Positions 1-6,889 of a stretch of 12,515 bases of DNA are shown here, piece after piece. The DNA lies in the NCBI GenBank assembly GCA_964478325.1, contig CAYZIA010000046.1, positions 1 to 12,515 of the forward strand. The letters are read 5' to 3'. Every line of letters starts with the position of its first letter. Within the stretch, counting starts at the first letter, position 1. The notes under the pieces are model-generated. The model was not told the origin of the DNA and ran no database searches. It saw only the letters and a list, made by a program, of their open reading frames with translations. A program made the translations under genes and the position numbers. The stretch is from DUAL01 sp964478325. Its GTDB lineage: Bacteria; Bacteroidota; Bacteroidia; Flavobacteriales; BACL11.

Positions 1-1014
1 CTTTTCTACATCTAAAAATAAAATGACAATCGTCATAACAACACAAGTTAGAATAATGGTATTTACAGGAGTAAGATAATTTTTATGAACCCTTGCTAAT
101 TGCCTTGGCAAAAGCTTATCTAAAGCCATAGCAAAAGGAAACCTAGAAGTTGCTAAGACACCCGAGTTTGCCATTGAAATCAAAGTTATTACACCAATAC
201 CAGCAATGACATATCCAAAAGTAGGCCCTGCTATATTATTTGCTAATGAATAAATAGGCGTAATGTCAGCACCTAATTTTTGAATAGGAATATTTCCTAC
301 CAACATGTAAGTAATTCCTACATATATTAGAGTAATGATTCCTAAAGAATAGAGCATTCCTAGAGGTATGTTTTTTGATGGGTTTTTTACTTCTCCAGCT
401 ATGGCTGCAATTTTAGTAACTCCAGCATAGGCGACATATACAAAAGCTACTGTTGAAAATAATCCATGTGTTCCGTTATTAGTAAAAGGAACTAATAATT
501 CCTGACTCACTTCTGGTAAAGCAGCAAATAATAAAACTATTAATCCAACTAAGCCCAAACTTACTATTGTTATTTGAACTTTCCCTACTTTTCTAACACC
601 TAAAATATTGATTAACATAATCAGTAATAAGAAAGCAATAGCAATTAATTTTGTATAATTTTCAGGAATGCTAATCAGCACTAACATATAAGCACCAAAA
701 CCAACTAATGCAAAAGAGCTTTTAAGTAGTAAAGAGAGCCATAGGCCAATTCCTGAAATTGTACCAAGAATTGGGCCAAAAACCCTTTCAATATACACAT
801 AGGTACCTCCAGAAGTTGGCATTGCACTTGCTAATTCAGATTTAGAAAGAGTAGCTGGTAATATACAAATGGCTGCCAACAAAAAAGCTAACCAAACTGA
901 TGGTCCAGTTTTAGCTGCTGCTAATCCAGGTAAAACAAAAATACCTCCTAGCATTCCTCCTATGCTTATTGCAATTACTGAGGTTAGTGACAATCTTCTT
1001 TCTAGTTTTTTCAA
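1..1014 (-). CDS. APC-superfamily amino acid permease (3' end outside window)
   Basis: This is an inner-membrane transporter of the amino acid-polyamine-organocation family, expected to move an amino acid by proton or sodium coupling or by exchange; the substrate cannot be told from sequence. The 338 visible codons are uninterrupted and hydrophobic. TM1 (about residues 11-30) carries the glycine-rich unwound segment GGMLGGIF. Residues 60-81 read ELASAMPTSGG followed by TYVYIERVFGP, the classic family signature. A later segment, AYAGVTKIAAIAGEVKNP, matches the conserved TM6 region and the following loop. The likely start is TTG at 1014: an in-frame TAG lies four codons upstream, and the next ATG (residue 21) would remove half of TM1. 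The gene is divergent from gcvT across 109 bases. Its own promoter is unclear; TATCTTTA about 25 bases upstream is one base off the Bacteroidota -7 consensus. The remaining C-terminal helices lie beyond position 1. Confidence 0.9.
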   Translation of the reverse strand, partial: MKKLERRLSLTSVIAISIGGMLGGIFVLPGLAAAKTGPSVWLAFLLAAICILPATLSKSELASAMPTSGGTYVYIERVFGPILGTISGIGLWLSLLLKSSFALVGFGAYMLVLISIPENYTKLIAIAFLLLIMLINILGVRKVGKVQITIVSLGLVGLIVLLFAALPEVSQELLVPFTNNGTHGLFSTVAFVYVAYAGVTKIAAIAGEVKNPSKNIPLGMLYSLGIITLIYVGITYMLVGNIPIQKLGADITPIYSLANNIAGPTFGYVIAGIGVITLISMANSGVLATSRFPFAMALDKLLPRQLARVHKNYLTPVNTIILTCVVMTIVILFLDVEK

Positions 1015-1075
1015 GGTCTTTTTCTATTTTTTGTAAAGATAAGAAAGTATTTTTTAAGAATTAAACTAAACTATC

Positions 1076-1104
1076 TTTTGTAGAAAGATGATTTCTTACA
1101 TTTG
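1076..1104 (+). promoter_or_regulatory. Putative Bacteroidota-type promoter of gcvT
   Basis: TACATTTG at 1097-1104 matches the TAnnTTTG -7 element used by the Bacteroidota primary sigma factor. TTTTG at 1076-1080 could be the -33 element, although the 16-base spacing is a little short. The -7 element ends 19 bases before the gcvT ATG, which implies a very short leader. No Shine-Dalgarno sequence is visible, as is usual in this phylum. Confidence 0.45.
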
Positions 1105-1123
1105 CCTTTGTTAAATAATCGAA

Positions 1124-2197
1124 ATGAAGAAATTAGTTTTATCTGAAACACATAAGGAATTAGGTGGTAGAATGGTAGATTTTGCTGGCTATCATATGCC
1201 TATTCAATATGAGGGTGTAACGGCCGAGCATTTAGCAGTTCGAGAAAGTGTTGGGATTTTTGATGTTTCACATATGGGAGAGGTTTTTATAAAAGGTAAA
1301 AAGGCAGAAGAATTTTTACAATACATTACTTCTAATGATGTTTCAAAATTAACTCCCGGAAAAGTTCAATATACTTGTTTTCCAAATGAGAATGGCGGTA
1401 TTGTTGATGACCTCCTCCTGTATATGATTGAAGAAGATCATTATTTGTTAGTTGTAAACGCTTCCAATTTGGAGAAAGATTTAGCTTGGATAAATATTCA
1501 TAATTCTTATAGTTGTACAATTGATAATCAGTCGGATAATTACTCTTTATTAGCAGTACAAGGACCAAAATCCATAACACTATTACAACAACTTACGAAT
1601 GTGAATCTTGCAGCAATAAGATATTACAATTTCAAAATTGGAACTATTGCAGATGTTGAAAATGTAATTTTATCCCGAACAGGATATACAGGAGAGATTG
1701 GGTTCGAGTTATATGTAAAAAATAAAGATACTCAAAAACTTTGGGATTCGCTTTTTTCTACAAATACTCACTTAAAACCAATTGGATTAGCAGCAAGAGA
1801 TACATTGCGTTTAGAAAAAGGATTCCGCCTTTACGGAAATGATATTGATGAAAGCACTTCTCCTATTGAGGCAGGACTCGGTTGGATTACCAAATTCACT
1901 AAAGATTTCATCAATTCCGAGAATTTGAAAAAAGAGAAAGAGGAGGGGGTAAGTAGACAACTAGTTAACTTAGAGATTGTTGACAAAGGAATTGCTAGAA
2001 AAGACTATGTGGTTGTAGATAATAATGGCAAGAAGATTGGAATAGTAACTTCAGGCACTATGTCGCCAACACTAAAAAAAGCTATAGCAATAGCTTATCT
2101 AAAAACAGAATTTTCTAAAATAGGAACGGAAGTTTTTGTGCAAGTAAGAAACAAACAACTCAAAGCAAAAGTTGTAAGCATGCCTTTTGTAAAATGA
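1124..2197 (+). CDS. gcvT: Glycine cleavage system T protein (aminomethyltransferase)
   Basis: GcvT takes the aminomethyl group from the H-protein lipoamide arm and, with tetrahydrofolate, yields 5,10-methylenetetrahydrofolate, ammonia and reduced H protein in the cytoplasm. The protein is 357 residues, close to the usual 360-365. Recognisable segments are GGRMVDFAGYHMPIQY (14-29), FDVSHMGE (46-53), GGIVDD (91-96, whose final Asp corresponds to the catalytic Asp of the family), VVNASN (110-115), SRTGYTGEIGFELY (184-197), GLAARDTLRLEKG (221-233) and, in the C-terminal barrel, GIVTSGTMSP (306-315). The start is directly downstream of a TAnnTTTG element. The gene overlaps the following ComB-like gene by 4 bases (ATGA), so the two are probably cotranscribed and coupled. 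The H and P proteins are not in the window, as is common in Bacteroidota, where gcv genes are scattered. Confidence 0.97.
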   Translation: MKKLVLSETHKELGGRMVDFAGYHMPIQYEGVTAEHLAVRESVGIFDVSHMGEVFIKGKKAEEFLQYITSNDVSKLTPGKVQYTCFPNENGGIVDDLLLYMIEEDHYLLVVNASNLEKDLAWINIHNSYSCTIDNQSDNYSLLAVQGPKSITLLQQLTNVNLAAIRYYNFKIGTIADVENVILSRTGYTGEIGFELYVKNKDTQKLWDSLFSTNTHLKPIGLAARDTLRLEKGFRLYGNDIDESTSPIEAGLGWITKFTKDFINSENLKKEKEEGVSRQLVNLEIVDKGIARKDYVVVDNNGKKIGIVTSGTMSPTLKKAIAIAYLKTEFSKIGTEVFVQVRNKQLKAKVVSMPFVK

Positions 2198-2913
2198 ATA
2201 CTCCAAAAAAAATAACCACTTGTTTTGTATCGAATTGGTATAACGAAAATATCAATTCCGAAAGCATTGTTGTCGTGATAGATGTGCTCAGAGCTACTTC
2301 TGTAATCAGTACAGCTTTTCATTATGGAGTGAAGGAGATTATTCCTGTGCAAAGTTTAGAAGAGGCAAAAAATTATCAAGGTAAAGAAAATTATATTGTA
2401 GCCGCAGAAAGAAATGCAATGCCAATTGAGGGTTTTGATTTTGGTAATTCACCTTTTCATTATATGAATGATAAAGTGAAAGATAAAACTTTGGTATTAA
2501 CTACTACAAATGGAACCAAAGCTTTGGAAATTGCAAAAAATCAAATATGTATTACAGCATCATTTGTAAACTTTGATTCGGTTGTAAAGTATTTATTTTT
2601 ACAAGAAAAAGATGTGGTCTTACTTTGTTCTGGTTGGAAAGGATTGTTTAATTTGGAAGATAGTATTTTTGCAGGAAAATTAGCAGAGAGTTTGATGCAA
2701 AAAGGATTTCAAAATAGTAATGATAGCACTCTTGCTGCTATACATTTTTTCAAAAATGCAGATACCGATCTTTTTTCTTTTTTAAGCGATTCTTCACACA
2801 GAGAAAGATTAAGATCTTTACATATGGAGGAGGATACTAAGTTCTGTTTGTCACCAACATTTCAATCAGATATTATTCCTATCTTAAAAGATGGAAAACT
2901 AATAAAAGCTTGA
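2194..2913 (+). CDS. comB: ComB-family 2-phosphosulfolactate phosphatase
   Basis: ComB enzymes are magnesium-dependent acid phosphatases that convert 2-phosphosulfolactate to sulfolactate; the family was defined from archaeal coenzyme M synthesis. This protein is 239 residues, the normal family size. Seen motifs are VVVIDVLRATS (26-36), AAERNAMP (70-77), GFDFGNSP (80-87), TTTNGTKAL (103-111), LLCSGW (143-148) and LEDSIFAGKL (154-163), in the order typical of ComB. It has no signal peptide or membrane segment, so it should be cytoplasmic. Its ATG overlaps the gcvT stop by 4 bases. No ComA-like phosphosulfolactate synthase or sulfolactate dehydrogenase is visible nearby. Bacteroidota are not known to make coenzyme M, so the physiological substrate is open; a link to sulfonate metabolism is only inference. 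Family assignment is firm, the exact reaction less so. Confidence 0.9.
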   Translation: MNTPKKITTCFVSNWYNENINSESIVVVIDVLRATSVISTAFHYGVKEIIPVQSLEEAKNYQGKENYIVAAERNAMPIEGFDFGNSPFHYMNDKVKDKTLVLTTTNGTKALEIAKNQICITASFVNFDSVVKYLFLQEKDVVLLCSGWKGLFNLEDSIFAGKLAESLMQKGFQNSNDSTLAAIHFFKNADTDLFSFLSDSSHRERLRSLHMEEDTKFCLSPTFQSDIIPILKDGKLIKA

Positions 2914-2953
2914 AAAAATATTTTTTCATATTGTTAATAGTGCATAAGTACTA

Positions 2954-4045
2954 ATGCAGGTAGCTCTTGTTGAAGCATTTTTTACTGGCTCACACAAAAG
3001 GTGGGCAGAAGAACTACAATCTTTCAGCTCATGCAAAATCGATATTTACTCATTAAAAGGAAATTATTGGAAATGGCGAATGCATGGAGGAGCCATTACT
3101 TTAGCCAAGCGATTTTTAGAGAAAGAGAAACAGTATGATCTAATTTTGGCTACTGATATGATGGATGTAGCACTATTCAAATCTTTGATTAGTGCAAAGC
3201 ATAACGATACGCCCATTGCTCTTTATTTTCACGAAAACCAATTGTGTTATCCTTGGTCAGAAACTGATAGAGATGTGCAAAAAAATAGAGATTCGCATTA
3301 CGCATTTATCAATTTTTCTTCTGCACTTGTAGCTGATAGGCTTCTCTTTAACTCTCAATTTCATAAAGATTCTTTTTTCGATGCACTACCCAATTTTCTA
3401 AAAGGATTCCCTGATTATAATGAGATAGATAGTATTGAGAAGATTGAAGAAAAAGCTGAAGTTTTGTATTTGGGAATGGATTTGAGAAAATTTGATAAAT
3501 ACAAAAAAGAGGAAAATAAAAAACCATTGATACTTTGGAATCATAGGTGGGAGTACGATAAAAATCCAACAGATTTCTTTAAAGCACTTTACAAAATGCA
3601 AGAGAAGAATTTAGATTTTGAAGTAGTGATCCTAGGAGAAAATTTCAGACAAATACCAGAAGAGTTTGAAATAGCAAAAAAAAGACTAAAAGACAAGATT
3701 GTATTTATGGGCTTTGCTAAAAGTTTTGAAGATTATGCTTCTTGGCTTTGGAAAGCAAACATATTGCTAGTTACTTCTAATCAAGATTTCTTTGGAGGAA
3801 GTGTGATAGAAGCTATTTATTGTAATTGCTATCCTATTTTGCCAGATCGCTTAGCTTATCCAGAACATTTACAAAATAATAAAGAAAATTTTTATACTTC
3901 CTTTGAACAACTTTGCCAAAGATTAGAGAACAAAATTTTAAATTTTAACAAGTTAGAAAGAGTAAGTAGTTTTGTTAAAAGATACGATTGGAAAGAAATA
4001 ATTAAAGATTATGATGAAAAAATAATGACAATTAAAAAGTCCTAA
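2954..4045 (+). CDS. GT4-type glycosyltransferase, tRNA-queuosine mannosyltransferase (DUF3524/GTDC1) family
   Basis: The 363-residue protein resembles the family of human GTDC1, the enzyme reported to add mannose to queuosine at position 34 of tRNA-Asp. The N-terminal DUF3524-like domain shows VEAFFTGSHKRW (6-17), LKGNYWKWRMHG (34-45), LATDMMDVALF (65-75) and YFHENQLCYPW (91-101), followed by ALVADRLLFNSQFHKDSF (124-141), which is also found in the animal protein. The C-terminal GT4 donor domain shows WNHRWEYDKNP (195-205), VILGENF (225-231), NQDFFGGSVIEAIYCNCYP (276-294) and LAYPEHL (300-306). There is no signal peptide or membrane helix. The start is fixed by an in-frame TAA three codons upstream. 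It lies 40 bases after the ComB-like gene with no clear promoter between, so it is probably in the same transcript. The family match is strong; the acceptor (queuosine tRNA or another) and the sugar in this bacterium are inferred. Confidence 0.87.
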   Translation: MQVALVEAFFTGSHKRWAEELQSFSSCKIDIYSLKGNYWKWRMHGGAITLAKRFLEKEKQYDLILATDMMDVALFKSLISAKHNDTPIALYFHENQLCYPWSETDRDVQKNRDSHYAFINFSSALVADRLLFNSQFHKDSFFDALPNFLKGFPDYNEIDSIEKIEEKAEVLYLGMDLRKFDKYKKEENKKPLILWNHRWEYDKNPTDFFKALYKMQEKNLDFEVVILGENFRQIPEEFEIAKKRLKDKIVFMGFAKSFEDYASWLWKANILLVTSNQDFFGGSVIEAIYCNCYPILPDRLAYPEHLQNNKENFYTSFEQLCQRLENKILNFNKLERVSSFVKRYDWKEIIKDYDEKIMTIKKS

Positions 4046-4056
4046 TTAGGGCTTTT
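4035..4056. terminator. Bidirectional hairpin terminator between convergent genes
   Basis: AAAAGTCCT and AGGGCTTTT pair over 9 bp (one G-T wobble) around an AATT loop. The stop codon TAA of the glycosyltransferase lies inside the hairpin. Read on the plus strand, four T follow the stem; on the minus strand, five T follow. It therefore suits termination of both the gcvT group and the dnaN/barrel unit, which end 33 bases apart. The stem is AT-rich and the T tracts are short, so efficiency is uncertain. Confidence 0.6.
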
Positions 4057-4078
4057 AAGAATATTATTTATCGATTCT

Positions 4079-4702
4079 CTAATTTCCAAATATATAGCCA
4101 AAAGAAATCTTAATAGCAGAAGATTTTACTGTTGTTTCATCCCCATCTCCAGTAACAGCAATATTTGGAAGTCCTAAAACATAACGCACATCAATTATTA
4201 TATTTTCATTAATAGTATAAGATACACCACAACTAAACCCATAATCCATACTAGTAATTTGATCAGTAAAATCCTCCTCCTCTTTTTCCCCATCTACTTC
4301 AGATTTAGTTTTTGATCTTAATTGAAATCCAATAAAAGGGCCTGCATTAATTGACAATGCATCATTAGCTGAGTAACTAAAACTGATTGGAAGCTCAATA
4401 AACTCAGAAGCAATTTCTAATTTTGCTACACTTCCTCCTAATCCTAATAATGATAAGTCCACTTCGTAAACGGAAGACCTATGAGCATACAATAACTCAG
4501 GTTTTAGTTTTACTACATCTGAAAGCTCAAATTCACCAAATACACCAATACTATAACCGATTCCCATATCAAAGTCAGGCATGTCACTATCTGTTATAGT
4601 TAAATCAGTGAGATCTAAACCAACTTTTACTCCAAACTGTTGTGCAGAAAGACTTAATGTTAAAAGCCCTGCAAATAAGATCGTAATTAGTTTTTTTATA
4701 AT
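4079..4702 (-). CDS. Small outer-membrane beta-barrel (porin-like) protein with non-canonical start
   Basis: The frame encodes about 207 residues if read from ATT at 4702. The N-terminus is a textbook signal peptide: lysines, then LITILFAGLLTLSLSA, with cleavage expected before QQFGVKVG. The mature part has alternating polar and hydrophobic stretches and ends in KISFGYIFGN, as in eight-stranded outer-membrane barrels of Bacteroidota (OMP_b-brl type). Strand-like segments include MGIGYSIGVFGEFEL, FIELPISFSYSA, INAGPFIGFQL and YGFSCGVSYTINENI. An acidic stretch, DGEKEEEDF, looks like an external loop. No ATG, GTG, TTG or CTG precedes the signal peptide in frame; the first ATG (4582) would delete the signal peptide and first strand. 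The gene begins about 20 bases after the dnaN stop and is probably cotranscribed with it. No specific function can be given. Confidence 0.72.
   Translation of the reverse strand: MIKKLITILFAGLLTLSLSAQQFGVKVGLDLTDLTITDSDMPDFDMGIGYSIGVFGEFELSDVVKLKPELLYAHRSSVYEVDLSLLGLGGSVAKLEIASEFIELPISFSYSANDALSINAGPFIGFQLRSKTKSEVDGEKEEEDFTDQITSMDYGFSCGVSYTINENIIIDVRYVLGLPNIAVTGDGDETTVKSSAIKISFGYIFGN
4697..4702 (-). other. Candidate ATT/ATA initiation site of the barrel protein
   Basis: On the minus strand the codons are AAG ATT ATA AAA AAA CTA, with an in-frame TAA at 4714-4712. The usual beginning of such a signal peptide would be ATG AAA AAA. Only ATT (4702-4700) or ATA (4699-4697) sits where a start is needed, and no usual start codon occurs in this frame before 4582. 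No ATG exists in another frame between the dnaN stop and this point, so a single A-tract indel would not restore one. AUU is a known rare start in bacteria (for example E. coli infC). Confidence 0.45.
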
Positions 4703-4722
4703 CTTTTTATTTTATTGTTGAG

Positions 4723-5841
4723 TTAACTATTCAGCATCACAGGCATCACAAGCATTAAAGTATTTTCTCCCTCATCTTGTCCATCCAGAGGCAAAATAAT
4801 TCCGGCTCTATTTGGAGCGCTCATTTCAATGCTAATTTGATTCGCACCAATATTGCTTAACATATCAATTACAAATTTAGAATTAAAACCAATTTCCATA
4901 TCTTCTCCTTCATATTGGCAAGTAAGACGCTCTTCTGCTTGGTTAGCAAAATCCAAATCTTCAGAAGTAATCAATAATTCACTTCCAGTAATTTTTAGTT
5001 TTATTTGATGGGTAGTTTTATTAGCAAAAATCGATACTCTTTTAATAGATGCTAATAGGTCAGCCGTATCAATGCTTAGTTTGTTTGGGTTTTCTTTCGG
5101 AATTACGGTCTCATAGTTTGGGTATTTACCATCTACCAAACGACAAATAATTGTAGTGTCTTCAAAACTAAAGAGAGCATTGGTATCGTTGTACTCCATC
5201 TTAATCTCAGAGCCCTCAACCAAAGTATTTTTGAGCAGATTAAGGGGTTTTCTAGGCAAAATAAAAGATGCCGTGCTATCGGCTGTTACATCTGTTCGAC
5301 TATGGCAAACCAGTTTGTGTGCATCAGTAGCAACAAATGAAATTTTTTCAGCAGAAAATTCGCAAAAAACTCCAGCCATTATTGGGCGTAATTCATCATT
5401 TCCTGCAGCAAAAAGGGTTTTATTAATAGCTTTAACTAGTACATCCGTATTTAAAGTAGCAGAAGATGAGGATTCCAATGCTGGTACTTTTGGAAATTCT
5501 TCTGCATTTTGTCCTGCTAATTTATATTGTCCATTTTCTGAATTAATCTCAATGCCAAAATTACTACTATCAACTAAAAAAGTAAGTGGTTGAGAGGAGA
5601 AGGTTTTCAAAGTATCTAAAAGTAAGCGGGCAGGAATGGCAATTTTCCCGTTTTCCTCAGCTTCTGCTCTCATTTTTGTCATCATTGTGGTTTCCAAATC
5701 AGAAGCATAGATACTAATCTTCCCATCCGAAATATTAAACAAAAAGTTATCAAGTATGGGTAGGGTATTGTTAGTGGAAAGTACACCACTTAGTTTTTGT
5801 AATTCTTTCAGGAGAGTTGAGCTGTCAACAATAAATTTCAT
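4723..5841 (-). CDS. dnaN: DNA polymerase III beta subunit (sliding clamp)
   Basis: DnaN forms the dimeric ring that tethers the replicative polymerase and other DNA-handling proteins to DNA. The 372-residue product has the usual length and the three repeated clamp domains. Recognisable segments are LSTNNTLPILDNFLF (21-35), KIAIPARLLLDTLKTFS (66-82), RPIMAGVFCEF (152-162), ATDAHKLV (171-178), LVDGKYPNYETVIP (235-248) and the C-terminal VMPVMLNS, whose Met-Pro pair lines the client-binding pocket. The gene is not beside dnaA or an evident origin. It follows the gldF-gldG-DUF4340 group with a 52-base gap that contains its own promoter, and is followed within 20 bases by the barrel protein. A long antisense frame inside it (5156-5593) is a coding shadow. 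Confidence 0.98.
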   Translation of the reverse strand: MKFIVDSSTLLKELQKLSGVLSTNNTLPILDNFLFNISDGKISIYASDLETTMMTKMRAEAEENGKIAIPARLLLDTLKTFSSQPLTFLVDSSNFGIEINSENGQYKLAGQNAEEFPKVPALESSSSATLNTDVLVKAINKTLFAAGNDELRPIMAGVFCEFSAEKISFVATDAHKLVCHSRTDVTADSTASFILPRKPLNLLKNTLVEGSEIKMEYNDTNALFSFEDTTIICRLVDGKYPNYETVIPKENPNKLSIDTADLLASIKRVSIFANKTTHQIKLKITGSELLITSEDLDFANQAEERLTCQYEGEDMEIGFNSKFVIDMLSNIGANQISIEMSAPNRAGIILPLDGQDEGENTLMLVMPVMLNS

Positions 5842-5861
5842 TTCCGTTTATTTAGTTTCAA

Positions 5862-5893
5862 CAAATATATAATATTAGTTTTTATAGCAAAAA
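5862..5893 (-). promoter_or_regulatory. Strong Bacteroidota-type promoter of dnaN
   Basis: On the minus strand TTTTTG (5893-5888) is followed after 18 bases by TATATTTG (5869-5862), an exact TAnnTTTG -7 element. Spacing and sequence fit the Bacteroidota primary sigma consensus well. Transcription should begin around 5850-5857, giving a leader of roughly 10-15 bases before the dnaN ATG at 5841. The -33 element directly abuts the stop codon of the DUF4340 gene (5896-5894), so dnaN can be expressed independently of the gliding genes. Confidence 0.7.
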
Positions 5894-6889
5894 TTATTCT
5901 CTTTTCAATTCATGAATAGTAATTAACAGTTTGTTGAAAACATAATTTTGAATCAGCATTATATCTCCAGAGTTAAGTGTTGCATACATTCTCTCAACGG
6001 TATATTTTTCTGCTTCAGTTTTTGGACGCTTCTTATCTCTCATCTGATAAATTTTTAAAGAATCCAATCCATTTTGATGTCGAATTATAAAAGTGTAAAG
6101 TTTCTGTTCGTCTACTAATTTTTCCATTACACTTTCATCTTTAAAAGATTCACAATTTATATTTTGAAAAAGATTTAAATAAGAAAGAAGCATTTCTTTT
6201 TGACTTTTTATTTCTATTTGTTGAAAGTTGAGAAGCGCAAGATTTCCCTTTTCATTTTTTATAGTAAAAGAGGAATCCAGTCCTTTCTCATTTACTAATT
6301 GTAATGATCTTATTTCTTCTTCTTTTAAATTAAATATATTTCTATCTCTCCAAATAGTTGCACTTACTTCTTGCCCTTGCAATCCATATCTCGGCCCTAA
6401 AATACCATTAAAACCAATGATGTGCATAATATATGGTTGCTCCTGATTTTTAAGAAGCATATAAGTGCCAGAATGGTCGGCTGTACTATTTCCAATTGTG
6501 TAAATTTTTGTTGGTTTTGTTTCCTTATTTTGATAAATCTCAATTTTCACCCCATTGGTTGCCAAATCTTGAATTACTTTATTGTATCTGCTTTCAGAAA
6601 CAGGCCTTTGTACGCTTATATTTTTAATGGTTTGTAAAATAATCTTCATAGAATTATTTCTGACTTTATATCTATTATTTATCTCCCAATTATTTTCCGT
6701 TTTATCCAAACTTATGCTGTTTCCTTTCATGTCTGCAATAAATATTTTTGAAATACTTGCAGTGTCCGAAACAGCAAAATTGTAAGATAAACTGCTTTCA
6801 CTATTTTTGAATCTCATTTGCCATAAAAGCACAATCAAGAGTAAAATAATTGTTAGAATGATGAAGGTGTGTTTTCTATTATTAGGCAT
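5894..6889 (-). CDS. DUF4340-domain membrane-anchored protein linked to GldFG
   Basis: The product is 331 residues from the chosen ATG at 6889. An N-terminal membrane helix (about 8-24, FIILTIILLLIVLLW) follows a short basic start, and the rest should face the periplasm. After the helix comes ISKIFIADMKGNSISLDKT with NNWEI (residues 46-70), the shape of DUF4340 domains, which often lie beside genes for auxiliary proteins of GldG-type ABC transporters. The chosen ATG overlaps the gldG stop by 8 bases (ATGCCTAA), a good sign of coupling; an ATG at 6925 would give a 12-residue extension deeper inside gldG and spoil the compact anchor. Function is not established; from family and context it is probably an accessory part of the GldF/GldG complex. 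The stop codon touches the dnaN promoter. Confidence 0.82.
   Translation of the reverse strand: MPNNRKHTFIILTIILLLIVLLWQMRFKNSESSLSYNFAVSDTASISKIFIADMKGNSISLDKTENNWEINNRYKVRNNSMKIILQTIKNISVQRPVSESRYNKVIQDLATNGVKIEIYQNKETKPTKIYTIGNSTADHSGTYMLLKNQEQPYIMHIIGFNGILGPRYGLQGQEVSATIWRDRNIFNLKEEEIRSLQLVNEKGLDSSFTIKNEKGNLALLNFQQIEIKSQKEMLLSYLNLFQNINCESFKDESVMEKLVDEQKLYTFIIRHQNGLDSLKIYQMRDKKRPKTEAEKYTVERMYATLNSGDIMLIQNYVFNKLLITIHELKRE

Noticed and set aside
2095..2352. Minus-strand open frame across the gcvT-comB junction
   Set aside because: Both overlapping plus-strand genes have strong family motifs through this region; the antisense frame has none.
5156..5593. Plus-strand open frame of 145 codons antisense to dnaN
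   Set aside because: It lies wholly inside dnaN, has no recognisable domain or upstream element, and is explained by codon use of the true gene.
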